From Paragemmobacter kunshanensis (GTDB lineage: Bacteria; Pseudomonadota; Alphaproteobacteria; Rhodobacterales; Rhodobacteraceae), in NCBI RefSeq assembly GCF_011059185.1, contig NZ_JAALFE010000013.1:1-64000 (forward strand): a DNA stretch of 64,000 nt, given 5' to 3'. Both the position numbers and the translations under genes were made by a program. This document shows, piece after piece, positions 7,400 through 19,682 of this stretch (positions within the stretch are counted from its first letter, which is position 1; each line of letters begins with the position of its first letter). The notes below the pieces were generated by a model that saw only the letters and a list, made by a program, of their open reading frames with translations, was not told the DNA's origin and did no database searches.

Positions 7400-9778
7400 T
7401 CAGCCGTTGATCGCCGACCACACCCGTGCCGGAGACACGGGCATGTCGATATGCTTCACATGCGTATGACCGCCGCGATGAAGCGCGTCGATCACCGCAT
7501 TGACCACCGCAGGCGGCGATCCGATGGCGCCTGCCTCGCCGCAGCCCTTCACCCCCAAGGGGTTGTGGGTGCAGGGCGTGACGCAGGAATGATCCACCGT
7601 GTAGAACGGCACGTCATCCGCGCGCGGCATGGCGTAATCCATGTAGGACGCCGTCAGAAGCTGGCCGTTCTCGTCATAGGACGTGTTTTCCAAGAGCGCC
7701 TGCCCGATCCCCTGCCCCACGCCGCCATGGACCTGCCCTTCCACGATCATCGGGTTCATCACATGGCCGAAATCATCGGCGCAGGTGAAGGAGGCGATGT
7801 CGACCTTGCCGGTTTCCGGGTCCACCTCGACCTCGCAGAGATAGGCCCCGGCGGGATAGGTGAAGTTGGCGGGGTCGTAGAAGGCCGTCTCCTCCAGCCC
7901 CGGTTCCAGCGTCTCCAGCGGGTAGTTGTGCGGGACATAGGCGCTGAAGGCAATCTCGCCGAAGGTCTTGGCCTTGTCGGTGCCTGCGACAGAGAACTTG
8001 CCGTCCTCGAAGGTGATATCGCCTTCCGCCGCTTCCAGCATATGGGCCGCGATCTTCTTGCCCTTGGCAATGATCTTGTCCACCGCCTTGGTCATCGCCG
8101 CACCGCAGACAGCGAGGCTGCGCGAGCCATAGCTGCCCATGCCGAAGGGGATCTTCGACGTGTCGCCATGCACGATCTCGACCGAGCTTTCCGGGATGCC
8201 CAGCTTTTCCGCCACGATCTGGGCGAAGACCGTCTCATGCCCCTGCCCGTGGCTATGCGCCCCGGTCATCACGCTGATATTGCCGGTGGCGTTCACCCGC
8301 ACCGTCGCCGCGTCGTAAAGCCCGACGCGGGAGCCGAGGACGCCCACAAGGTTCGACGGTGCGATCCCGCAGGCCTCGATCCAGGTCGAAAGCCCCATCC
8401 CGCGCAGCTTGCCCTTGGCCTTGGAGGCCGCGGCGCGCTTGTCGAAGTTCTTCACGTCGGCAAGCTCGATCAGCTTGTCCAGCGTCGCCTGATAGTTGCC
8501 GGTGTCATACACAAGGCCGACCGGCGTGGTATAGGGGAACTGGTCCGGCTGGATCAGGTTCTTGCGGCGCACCTCGAACGGGTCGAGGTTCAGCTCGCGG
8601 CACATCTTGTCGACGATGCGTTCGATGGAGAAGGTCGCCTCGGGCCGACCCGCGCCGCGATAGGCGTCGACGGGGGCGGTGTTGGTGAAGACCGTCTTCA
8701 CGTTCACATAGACATGCGGCACCTTGTAGGGACCGGCCATCAGCGTGCCATGCAGGAAGGTCGGCGTCGCGGTCGAGAAGTTGGACAGATAGGCGCCAAC
8801 ATTCGCCAGCGTTTCCGTGCGGATCGCAAGGATTTCGCCATCCTTGGTCGAGGCCATCTCGATCTTCGTCACATGGTCGCGGCCATGGGCATCCGTCAGG
8901 AAGCTTTCCGTCCGTTCCGCCGTCCAGCGCACCGGGCGGCCCAGCTTGCGGGATGCCGCCAGAACCAGCGCCTCTTCGCCATAGTGATAGATCTTCGACC
9001 CAAAGCCGCCGCCCACATCGGGGGCCACGACCGTCAACTTGTTTTCCGGGATGCCAAGGACGAAGGCCGCCACCAGAAGCCGCGTCAGGTGCGGGTTCTG
9101 GCTGGTCGTCGTCAGTTTGTAATCGCCCGTGCCGGGATTGTATTCGCCTATCGAGGAACGCGGTTCCATCGCGTTCGGCACCAGACGGTTGTTCACCAGT
9201 TCCAGCGTGGTGACATGCGGCGCGGATTTGAAGGCCGCGTCCACGGCGGCGCGGTTGTCCTCGATCCAGCCCCAGTCGAAGCAGAGGTTGTCGGGGATTT
9301 CGTCATGCACGCGGTTGGAGGAATCCGCGACCGCCTTCTTCATGTCGACGATTGCGGGCAGTTCCTCGATGTCGCTGTCATCGGCAAGCTGCTGGGCCGC
9401 ATCCTTGGCCTGATTGTAGGTTTCGGCCACCACCGCGGCATAGGCGTCGCCCACATGGCGCACCTTGCCATGCGCCAGCACGGGGCGCTTGGGTTCGCGC
9501 ATCGGCGTGCCGTCGCGGCTGTTGATCAGCCAGCCGGCCGGGTTGCCGCCCACATCCTTGAAATCCTCGCCGGTGAAGATGGCCAGCACCCCCGGCATCT
9601 TCGATGCGGCGCTGGTGTCGATGGACTTGATCCGCCCATGCGCCACGTTCGACCGCACGAAGACCGCATAGGTCTGGCCGTGCAGCGCCATGTCATCGGT
9701 ATAGACCCCGCGCCCCGACAGGAAGCGCACATCCTCGCGCCGCTTGCTGCTGGCGCCGATCCCGTGATCCTTCGGCAT
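7400..9778 (-). CDS. coxL: Molybdopterin-binding large subunit, form II CO dehydrogenase type
   Basis: The 792-residue catalytic subunit binding the molybdenum cofactor. The sequence shows VGDAYAAVVAET near residue 110, the GGGFGSKIYHYGEEALVLAA block near 265, and the catalytic glutamate motif GCGEAGAIGSP near residue 755. The diagnostic active-site loop reads AYRGAGR (residues 372-378), which defines form II (putative, BMS-type) enzymes. Bona fide form I CO dehydrogenases have AYxCSFR with the cysteine that binds copper, and that cysteine is absent here. The gene order S-L-M is also the form II order. Whether the enzyme oxidises CO or another small or aromatic substrate is open. Confidence 0.93.
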   Translation of the reverse strand: MPKDHGIGASSKRREDVRFLSGRGVYTDDMALHGQTYAVFVRSNVAHGRIKSIDTSAASKMPGVLAIFTGEDFKDVGGNPAGWLINSRDGTPMREPKRPVLAHGKVRHVGDAYAAVVAETYNQAKDAAQQLADDSDIEELPAIVDMKKAVADSSNRVHDEIPDNLCFDWGWIEDNRAAVDAAFKSAPHVTTLELVNNRLVPNAMEPRSSIGEYNPGTGDYKLTTTSQNPHLTRLLVAAFVLGIPENKLTVVAPDVGGGFGSKIYHYGEEALVLAASRKLGRPVRWTAERTESFLTDAHGRDHVTKIEMASTKDGEILAIRTETLANVGAYLSNFSTATPTFLHGTLMAGPYKVPHVYVNVKTVFTNTAPVDAYRGAGRPEATFSIERIVDKMCRELNLDPFEVRRKNLIQPDQFPYTTPVGLVYDTGNYQATLDKLIELADVKNFDKRAAASKAKGKLRGMGLSTWIEACGIAPSNLVGVLGSRVGLYDAATVRVNATGNISVMTGAHSHGQGHETVFAQIVAEKLGIPESSVEIVHGDTSKIPFGMGSYGSRSLAVCGAAMTKAVDKIIAKGKKIAAHMLEAAEGDITFEDGKFSVAGTDKAKTFGEIAFSAYVPHNYPLETLEPGLEETAFYDPANFTYPAGAYLCEVEVDPETGKVDIASFTCADDFGHVMNPMIVEGQVHGGVGQGIGQALLENTSYDENGQLLTASYMDYAMPRADDVPFYTVDHSCVTPCTHNPLGVKGCGEAGAIGSPPAVVNAVIDALHRGGHTHVKHIDMPVSPARVWSAING

Positions 9779-9802
9779 CCTTATCCCTCCCTGAAATCGC
9801 GC

Positions 9803-10288
9803 TTATTCGGCAGCCAGCGCCGCTGCATCCTGCCCGGATGCGGCCAGCACGGCCTTGACGATGTTGTGGTAGCCCGTGCAGCGGCAGATATTGCCTTCCA
9901 GATAATGCCGGATCTCGGCCTCGGTGGGCTTCGGGTTTTCGGCCAGCAGCGCGGCCGAAGACATCACCATCCCCGGCGTGCAGAAGCCGCATTGCAGCCC
10001 GTGATGATCCTGGAACGCCTGCTGGACCACCGACAGCGATCCGTCGGGATTGTTCATCCCCTCGATCGTCTTGACTTGCGCGCCATCCGCATCGGCGGCG
10101 AACATGGTGCAGGATTTCACGGCCTTGCCATCCACATGCACCACGCAGGCGCCGCATTGGCTGGTGTCGCAGCCGACATGGGTGCCGGTCAGCCCCAGCC
10201 CTTCGCGCAGGAAGGCGGACAGCAGCGTCCGCCCCTCCACCTCGGCCGAGACGGCCTTGCCGTTCACGGTCATCGTGACCTTTGTCAT
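9803..10288 (-). CDS. coxS: 2Fe-2S small subunit of the molybdenum hydroxylase
   Basis: A 161-residue electron-transfer subunit with two [2Fe-2S] clusters. The N-terminal ferredoxin-like site is [16 protein letters not shown] with a fourth cysteine in VKSC (about residues 40-62). The C-terminal helical site has CGFCTPGM (about 100-107) and [10 protein letters not shown] (about 135-144). It transfers electrons from the Mo site of CoxL to the FAD of CoxM. It lies 24 bases before coxL and 45 after coxG. The accessory maturation genes coxD, coxE and coxF seen in form I operons are not in the window. Confidence 0.95.
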   Translation of the reverse strand: MTKVTMTVNGKAVSAEVEGRTLLSAFLREGLGLTGTHVGCDTSQCGACVVHVDGKAVKSCTMFAADADGAQVKTIEGMNNPDGSLSVVQQAFQDHHGLQCGFCTPGMVMSSAALLAENPKPTEAEIRHYLEGNICRCTGYHNIVKAVLAASGQDAAALAAE

Positions 10289-10333
10289 GCTTATCCTCCC
10301 TTGGATATCCCTGGGTAATTCTCGTGGCGCGGT

Positions 10334-10858
10334 TCAGCCGATCAGCTTCTTGAACCAGCCCTTCTTCTTTTCGCCCTCTCCCGCCGCCTCGGGGTCGGCC
10401 TCGGCCTCTTCCTCCTGCGGGCCTTCGACGGCCGCCTGGAAGCGGGTAAAGAATTCATCCGCCATCTTCTTGGCGAAACCGTCGATGATGCGGCTGCCAA
10501 GCTGGGCGATCTTGCCGCCCACGCTGGCATCCACCTCGTAGGTCAGCTTCGTGCCGCCCTCGATCGGTTCCAGCACCACTGCCGCGCCGCCCTTGGCAAA
10601 GCCCGCAGGGCCGCCCTTCCCCTCGCCCGAGATCTTCAGGCTCTGGCCCTCGACGATGTCGGAAAAGGTCACGGCCCCCTTGAAGGTGGCCTTCACCGGG
10701 CCGACCTTCTGGGTCACCACGGCCTCGAACCCCTCGGCCACGCTGCCCGACATGCTTTCGCAGCCCGGCACGCATTCCTTCAGAACCTCGGGGTTCAGGA
10801 TGGCCGCCCAGACGGTGGCCGGGTCGGCCTTGATCTCTCGAAAATCGCTCAGCTGCAT
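10334..10858 (-). CDS. coxG: CoxG/SRPBCC family membrane-recruitment protein
   Basis: A 174-residue member of the CO dehydrogenase subunit G family (SRPBCC/START-like fold). Hallmarks are the N-terminal DPATVWAAILNPEVLKECVPGCESM block (described by position, residues 11-36), KVGPVKATFKGAVTF near 50-65, and an alanine-rich helix with FAKKMADEFF near 125-135. The tail is an acidic linker followed by the basic, amphipathic KKKGWFKKLIG. CoxG proteins are thought to recruit the hydroxylase to the membrane; the tail would fit that. It is the first gene of the cox operon. No strong promoter motif was recognised upstream. Confidence 0.9.
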   Translation of the reverse strand: MQLSDFREIKADPATVWAAILNPEVLKECVPGCESMSGSVAEGFEAVVTQKVGPVKATFKGAVTFSDIVEGQSLKISGEGKGGPAGFAKGGAAVVLEPIEGGTKLTYEVDASVGGKIAQLGSRIIDGFAKKMADEFFTRFQAAVEGPQEEEAEADPEAAGEGEKKKGWFKKLIG

Positions 10859-10922
10859 GTCTTACCCCTCGCCTGACAAGAGATTAGGCGCAAGCGGCCC
10901 GCCCCCGATATGGAACATTGGT

Positions 10923-10964
10923 CGTAGAGACGGGGGGCGTAGAGACGGGGGGCGTAGAGACGGG
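10923..10964. repeat. 15-base tandem repeat, 2.8 copies
   Basis: The unit CGTAGAGACGGGGGG occurs at 10923-10937 and 10938-10952, with a partial third at 10953-10964. It abuts the stop codon of the hybrid kinase gene (10966) in the gap to coxG. Copy number is probably variable between strains. Confidence 0.8.
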
Positions 10965-10965
10965 A

Positions 10966-13170
10966 TCACGCCGAAACCGGCAGCCCCGCGATGAAGGATT
11001 CGAGCGCGCGCGCATCAAGCGGCTTGATCATCAGATCCACCCCCGCTTCGGCGCAGGCGGCGCGCAGTTCGGGGCGGCGGTCGGCGGTGACGATGCGCGC
11101 AGGCACCGCGCCATGCCGCGCGGCCATCTCGGCCAGAAAGCGCAGGCCATCCATCCCCTCGCCCAGATTGTGATCCACGATAAAGCAGTCGGGCAGGATG
11201 CCCAGTTCCTCGATCAGGTCGAGCGCCTCTTCCCCCGAGGCGGCATCCAGCACGCTGACCCCCCATTTCTCCAGCAAAAGGCCCATGGCGCGGCGCAGGT
11301 CGCCGTCATTTTCCACCAGAAAGACGATGCGGTTCTGCATGGGGCGGCGCGGGCTGGGCGAAGGGCGCGGTCCGTCGGGCGGGGCGGTGGTCTCGGTCAT
11401 CGGGACCTGCACCATGAAGCAGGTGCCATGCCCGATCTGCGATGTCAGCCCCAGGGGATGCCCCAAAAGCGCGCAGGCCCGCTCCACGATGGCCAGCCCC
11501 AGCCCCATCCCCTCGCTGGCCGAGGCGCGGGCGTTCAGGCGGTGGAATTCCTTGAAGATGTTGTCCTGTTCCTCTTCCGGGATGCCCGGTCCGGTATCGC
11601 GCACCTCGATCCGCACCATCCCGCCGCGCCGCCGCACGCCCACCAGCACGCGCCCGGCATCGGTATAGCGGATCGCATTGCCGATCAGGTTCTGCAGGAT
11701 GCGGCGCAGATAGGCCGGGTCCGACATCACCGAAAGCCGCGATGGAACCACCCGCAGCCGCAGACCCCTTGCCGCGGCGATGGGGCCGAATTCATCATTC
11801 AGCCGCGCAAGCAGCAGATCCAGCCGCACCGGCCCCACCGAGACCGCCGCGCGCCCGCTTTCCAGCTTGGAAATGTCCAGCAGCGCACCAAGGATGCCCT
11901 CGACGGACAAGAGCGCATTCTGCGCCTTGTCCAGCGCCGTCCGCGCGCCAGGGGCCAGTTCCTCATCCCCGATGGAGGAAATGAACAGCTTGGCCGCGCT
12001 GAGCGGTTGCAGAAGGTCATGGCTCGCCGCCGCGACAAAGCGCGACCGGCTGGCATTGGCGCGTTCGGCATGGCCCAGCGCATCTTCCAGTTCCAGCGTG
12101 CGCTCCATCACGCGCGCCTCCAGCGTTTCATTGGCGCGGGAAAGCGCCTCGATCGCGGCGCGTTCGGCGGTGACATCGGTGAAGGACATCACGAAGCCCC
12201 CATCGGGCATGGCCTGGGCAAAGACATCCATGATCATGTCGGGGCCGCGCCGCAATTCAAAGCGCAGCGCCCCCCGCGCGCCCCCGCCTTCCACCCAGTC
12301 GCCCAGCCGCGCCTCTGTCATCCCTTCGCCAAAGGCCAGATCGGGGCGGTATCGGTCCAGGATGGCATCGAAGCTGACCCCCATCCTGAACCGCGCCATG
12401 GGAATGGTCAGCAACTGGCCCAGCCGCTGGTTCCAGCCCACCAGCCGCGCCTCGGCATCGAAGATGCAGACGCCCTGGGAGATGTGGTCCAGCGTGGCGC
12501 GGATGACGCGGGCCTGATCGTCCAGCATCTTGCCGCGTTCGGATCGCTCCAGCCGGATGATTTCCGTCACATCCGTCTGCAGGATCACCGTGCCGCCATC
12601 GGCGGTGCGGTGTTCGCTGACCTGCACCCAGCGATCCCAGACCATGCGGACGTTGAAGATCACATGCCGGTCCTGGTGCCGCCGCCGCCGCGCCACGGCC
12701 CACTCCTCGGGGCTTTCGCCGGCGGGCAGTTCCAGAAAGCGCGACCGGCTGACCCGGTCCACGTAATCGCCGAAGGTCAGCCCCGGCTTCAGGTGATCGC
12801 GCAGGTCCAGCATGTGCATCCCGAAGCGGGAATTGCACATCACCAGCACGTCATCCGCATCGAACAGCGCAAATCCCTCCTGGATCGTCTCGATCGCATT
12901 GGCAAGGTTCTGGCGCGCGGCCTCGGTTGCGCGATTGGCCTCGGCCAGGCGGGCATTGCTGTCGTTCAGCAGATCAAGCGCGCGTTCCAGATCGCGCGTG
13001 CGCTCGCGCACCTGATCCTCCAGCATCGCCGCGCGCTGGAACTGGGCATAGGCGGCACCGCTGTCATCGGTGATCTGCTCCACCCGCCGCATCAGGACCT
13101 GCGCGATGGTCAGCAGTTTCTGCGTCTGCCGTTCGGGCGGATCGGCGGGGTTGATCAGCGTGTCGATCAT
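10966..13170 (-). CDS. Hybrid histidine kinase (PAS-PAS-HisKA-HATPase-REC), NahK-like
   Basis: A 734-residue cytoplasmic hybrid sensor kinase with no membrane helix. An N-terminal coiled coil (about residues 40-95) leads into two PAS domains, each with the ETIQEGFALFDADD / DHISQGVCIFDAEA type core. A second coiled coil follows, then HisKA with FVAAASHDLLQPLSAAKLF around residue 390 (phospho-accepting His). The HATPase domain has NLIGNAIRYTDAG, DTGPGIPEEE and GMGLGLAIV. A C-terminal receiver (last 125 residues) has FIVDHNLGEGMDG with the aspartate and a conserved lysine. HDLLQPL-type kinases paired with FIST proteins include NahK, partner of the NO sensor NosP in Pseudomonas. The ATG at 13170 overlaps the FIST gene stop by four bases, so the two are co-translated. 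Confidence 0.88.
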   Translation of the reverse strand: MIDTLINPADPPERQTQKLLTIAQVLMRRVEQITDDSGAAYAQFQRAAMLEDQVRERTRDLERALDLLNDSNARLAEANRATEAARQNLANAIETIQEGFALFDADDVLVMCNSRFGMHMLDLRDHLKPGLTFGDYVDRVSRSRFLELPAGESPEEWAVARRRRHQDRHVIFNVRMVWDRWVQVSEHRTADGGTVILQTDVTEIIRLERSERGKMLDDQARVIRATLDHISQGVCIFDAEARLVGWNQRLGQLLTIPMARFRMGVSFDAILDRYRPDLAFGEGMTEARLGDWVEGGGARGALRFELRRGPDMIMDVFAQAMPDGGFVMSFTDVTAERAAIEALSRANETLEARVMERTLELEDALGHAERANASRSRFVAAASHDLLQPLSAAKLFISSIGDEELAPGARTALDKAQNALLSVEGILGALLDISKLESGRAAVSVGPVRLDLLLARLNDEFGPIAAARGLRLRVVPSRLSVMSDPAYLRRILQNLIGNAIRYTDAGRVLVGVRRRGGMVRIEVRDTGPGIPEEEQDNIFKEFHRLNARASASEGMGLGLAIVERACALLGHPLGLTSQIGHGTCFMVQVPMTETTAPPDGPRPSPSPRRPMQNRIVFLVENDGDLRRAMGLLLEKWGVSVLDAASGEEALDLIEELGILPDCFIVDHNLGEGMDGLRFLAEMAARHGAVPARIVTADRRPELRAACAEAGVDLMIKPLDARALESFIAGLPVSA

Positions 13171-14357
13171 CCCGCCCCCCCGGCCCGCGGGGCGCGGGGC
13201 GCATAGATCGCCACGCCCGTCATCGTCTGGTTCACATGCATGGCGTTCAACTGTTCGCCATAGGTGGAAAAGCCCACCACCCGATTGGCGCAGAGAATGG
13301 CCGAGATGGCACCGCTCTTCTGCTTTTCCTGCGCCTCCATCCGGCGCAGGATGCAATCGCAGGCAAGGATCGCCTCGGGCTGCCCCCCGGCCGACAGCGC
13401 CGCCATCTCGCCTTCCAGATGGGCCACCATGTCCTGCGGATCGGCCAGCGTCAGCACCACCCCCTCGTCTATGGCCGAGAAGAAGACCAGATCCCCCCCC
13501 TCGCCCACCTGCCGGATCGCGCGGACATGATGCTTGCCCCCGATCCGCACCGCCACCGGATGGGCGGCAAAGGTAAAGGCCGTCAGCTGCCCGGGATCCT
13601 TGCCCAGGATGCGCGCATATTCCCGCGCGGCGGGTTCGGCATTGATCTGGCGCACGATGCGGCGGGCGGGGTCGGCCTCGGTCACCACCATGCGCGCCTC
13701 TGTCGGCATCAGGTGATCGAGGCTGAACACCTTCACCCGGCAATCGGTGCGGATCAGCGCCAGCACGGCGGCATTCTGCAGGGCCAGCCCCTCATGCAGC
13801 ACATAGGTCGCGCGAAAGCGCGTCCCGTCGCCCGCCGATCCGCCGAACAGCGGCACCGGCCCAAGCCCCGAGGCCAGCGCCGCGGCCAGTTCATCCTCAC
13901 GCACCGAAAGCCCGTCGACCATCAGGAAGGCGAATTCGCCCTCCCAATCCGGCCGCGCCCGCGCCAATCCCTGCCGCGACCGGATCAACTGCCCGATCAG
14001 AGCCTCGCGTTCCAGCACGGAAAGATCCGGCACCAGCAGCACATCGGCGGCGAAATGCGCCGCGGGCAGGGCCACGGCCACGATCTCGCCTTCCGTATAG
14101 CCCGCGGCGGAAATCTCGCCCGCGGTGGAACAGCCGATGACGGGCGCCCCGCCAAAGCGGCCCGGCAGGCGCAGCGCCAGCGCATCGAGATCGGCATCGG
14201 GCGAGACGAAAAGGATCACCAGCGCGAAGGGGCCGTCTCCCAGCGCCTCTTCGAGGCGGCGCAGGGGATGGGGGGCGTCCACGGGCACAGAGGCGCGGGC
14301 CACCAGCGCCAGCCCCGCCCCATCGGGCAACGGAAACCCTTCCCTCGGCTGGTTCAT
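13167..14357 (-). CDS. FIST N/C-domain sensor protein, NosP-like
   Basis: A 396-residue protein with FIST N (about residues 40-230) and FIST C (about 240-375) domains. Visible blocks are ALVILFVSPDADLDAL, GCSTAGEISAAGYTEGEIVA near residue 85, and the C-terminal ILACDCILRRMEAQ. FIST proteins are input modules; the NosP subgroup binds haem and senses nitric oxide, controlling a hybrid kinase encoded next to it. Here the next gene is exactly such a kinase, overlapped by four bases. Haem binding cannot be read from sequence; histidines in FAAHPVAVRIGGKHHV and SLDHLMP are candidates only. The start at 14357 has GGGAGG upstream. The longer frame runs into promoter-like sequence. Confidence 0.85.
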   Translation of the reverse strand: MNQPREGFPLPDGAGLALVARASVPVDAPHPLRRLEEALGDGPFALVILFVSPDADLDALALRLPGRFGGAPVIGCSTAGEISAAGYTEGEIVAVALPAAHFAADVLLVPDLSVLEREALIGQLIRSRQGLARARPDWEGEFAFLMVDGLSVREDELAAALASGLGPVPLFGGSAGDGTRFRATYVLHEGLALQNAAVLALIRTDCRVKVFSLDHLMPTEARMVVTEADPARRIVRQINAEPAAREYARILGKDPGQLTAFTFAAHPVAVRIGGKHHVRAIRQVGEGGDLVFFSAIDEGVVLTLADPQDMVAHLEGEMAALSAGGQPEAILACDCILRRMEAQEKQKSGAISAILCANRVVGFSTYGEQLNAMHVNQTMTGVAIYAPRAPRAGGAG

Positions 14358-14442
14358 CGCGCCCTCCCAAACGCGTCGGATCGCGGCAAGGCTAGCCCCC
14401 GGCACCCGCTGCGGCAAGGGCGGCGATTGCCCGCCGGGACCA

Positions 14443-14528
14443 CCCGTCCCGGGCCTGACCCGGGACCTCCCCCCTCAGCCCGCCCCGCACATCGCCCCGG
14501 AGGCCCCGGGTCAGGCCCGGGGCGGGGT
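14443..14528. repeat. Dispersed GC-rich inverted repeat, copy 2
   Basis: Begins CCCGTCCCGGGCCTGACCCG and ends with GGCCCCGGGTCAGGCCCGGG plus GCGGGG. It has the same plan as 6454-6532. It lies in the 182-base gap between the response regulator gene and the FIST gene, where it might attenuate read-through. Confidence 0.75.
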
Positions 14529-14539
14529 TCGCCACGGCT

Positions 14540-15223
14540 TCAGCCATTCTCCGGCATCAGCCGGTCAAAGTTCGCCTCCTGCGCGATCAGCACGGCCTGG
14601 GTGCGGCTTTGAACGCCCAGCTTGCGCATGATCGCGGTGACATGTGCCTTCACCGTCGTCTCGGCAATCGTCAACTCATAGGCGATCTGCTTGTTCAGCA
14701 TCCCCTCGCAGATCAGTTGCAGGATCTTGGCCTGTTGCCGCGTCAGAAGCGACAGCCGCGCAATCGCCTCTTCCCGCTGGCTGGCGGGCGCGTTCGGATC
14801 GGCCTGCGGCACAAAGCCTTCGGGCACGAAGCCCTCGCCCGCGCGGACGGCATCGAAGGCCGCCTTGAACACCTCGCGCCGCGAATGTTTCGGCACGAAG
14901 CCCACCGCCCCTGCCCGCAGCGCCGCCCCGATCACCCGGTTGTCGGCCAGCGAGGACACCACCACCACCGGCACCTCGCCCGCCGTGGCACGCAGGCGGA
15001 TCAGCCCGTCCAGCCCGTTCACATCGGGCAGGTTCAGATCCAGCACCACCACATCCGGCAAGGGCGAGATATCCAGCCGCGCAATCGCCGTTTCCAGCCG
15101 GTCCGCCGTCTCGATCACCTCGATCCCGGCCACGGCGCGCAGCGTCATCGACAGGGCGTCGCAGAACAGCGGATGATCATCCACGATCAGCGCCGAGGCC
15201 AGCCTGCGTTCCGATCCATCCAT
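14540..15223 (-). CDS. LuxR/NarL-type response regulator
   Basis: A 227-residue two-domain regulator. The receiver (residues 10-125) has the acidic pair DDHPLFCD, the phospho-acceptor in VVVLDLNLPDVNGLDG and the conserved lysine in GFVPKHSRRE. The C-terminal LuxR-type helix-turn-helix (about 160-220) reads LTRQQAKILQLICEG and AETTVKAHVTAIMRKLGV. It is the first gene of the response regulator-FIST-kinase cluster, so the hybrid kinase is its likely donor, directly or by phosphorelay. Target genes are unknown; the neighbouring cox operon and the Pseudomonas-like NosP systems are the first places to look. Confidence 0.9.
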   Translation of the reverse strand: MDGSERRLASALIVDDHPLFCDALSMTLRAVAGIEVIETADRLETAIARLDISPLPDVVVLDLNLPDVNGLDGLIRLRATAGEVPVVVVSSLADNRVIGAALRAGAVGFVPKHSRREVFKAAFDAVRAGEGFVPEGFVPQADPNAPASQREEAIARLSLLTRQQAKILQLICEGMLNKQIAYELTIAETTVKAHVTAIMRKLGVQSRTQAVLIAQEANFDRLMPENG

Positions 15224-15424
15224 CCCAGCCCCCAGCCCGGCCCCATCGCCATCCTGCCCGGCAGGCTAGCAGCCCCGCCCCGCCCCGCCAACCACGCCAA
15301 AGGTCGGACCCGGGGGCCGCCCTTGCCGCGCGGAATTCCGCGCCCTGCGGCGCGTGCCGCCTTTCCAGCCCGGCCGGGGCAGGCTATCACCCCCCGGTCC
15401 TTCACGCAGTTCCGGGGGTTTCCC

Positions 15425-15883
15425 ATGCATCTGTCCCGCCGCGCCCTGATCGCCCTGACCCTGCCCGCGCTTGCCGCGGCCTGCGGCGCCCCGCCCGAGC
15501 CCGAGGCCACGCGCAGCCATGGCGGCGGCCCGGAAGAGATCAACCGCCTGATCGCGCGCTATGCCCGGGTCTATGACATCCCCGAACGGCTGATCCATGA
15601 AACCGTCCGCCGCGAAAGCGGCTACAACCCCGCCGCCCGCAACGGGCCCTATTACGGGCTGATGCAGATCCATCCGCAAACCGCGCAGACCATGGGCTAT
15701 CGCGGCGATCCGTCCGGCCTGCTGGATGCCGAGACGAACCTGATCTATGCGGGGAAATACCTGCGCGGGGCCTGGCTCGTGTCGCGCGGCAATTATGACG
15801 CCGCGCATATGTGGTATCGCCGCGGCTACTATTACGAGGCAAAGCGGATGGGCCTGCTGGAGGAAACCGGCCTGCGCGGCTGA
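15425..15883 (+). CDS. Small lytic transglycosylase, putative lipoprotein
   Basis: A 152-residue SLT-domain protein cleaving peptidoglycan in the periplasm. The N-terminus has SRRALIALTLPALAAAC, a signal sequence with a lipobox-like end (Cys at residue 20) and a twin-arginine-like pair. The catalytic domain has the glutamate in ETVRRESGYNPAA (about residue 64) and NGPYYGLMQIHPQTAQTMGY, characteristic of family 1 goose-type/Slt enzymes. It ends in a tyrosine-rich stretch typical of alphaproteobacterial members. The start at 15425 is favoured because the upstream frame has no signal peptide. It converges on pgm with a 35-base gap and no obvious terminator. Confidence 0.9.
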   Translation: MHLSRRALIALTLPALAAACGAPPEPEATRSHGGGPEEINRLIARYARVYDIPERLIHETVRRESGYNPAARNGPYYGLMQIHPQTAQTMGYRGDPSGLLDAETNLIYAGKYLRGAWLVSRGNYDAAHMWYRRGYYYEAKRMGLLEETGLRG

Positions 15884-15918
15884 TCCCCCCAAGCCCCTGC
15901 CCCCAGACCGCTTTCCCC

Positions 15919-19678
<3,760 letters not shown>

Positions 19679-19682
<4 letters not shown>

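Noticed and set aside
7205-10318. A continuous plus-strand frame of over 1000 codons opposite coxM/coxL/coxS
   Set aside because: It is antisense to well-supported genes with clear motifs. The translation is rich in His, Arg and Gly with no recognisable domain. Long opposite-strand frames are expected in high-GC DNA. The same applies to other long antisense frames over zwf, glg, lptF/G and pst genes.
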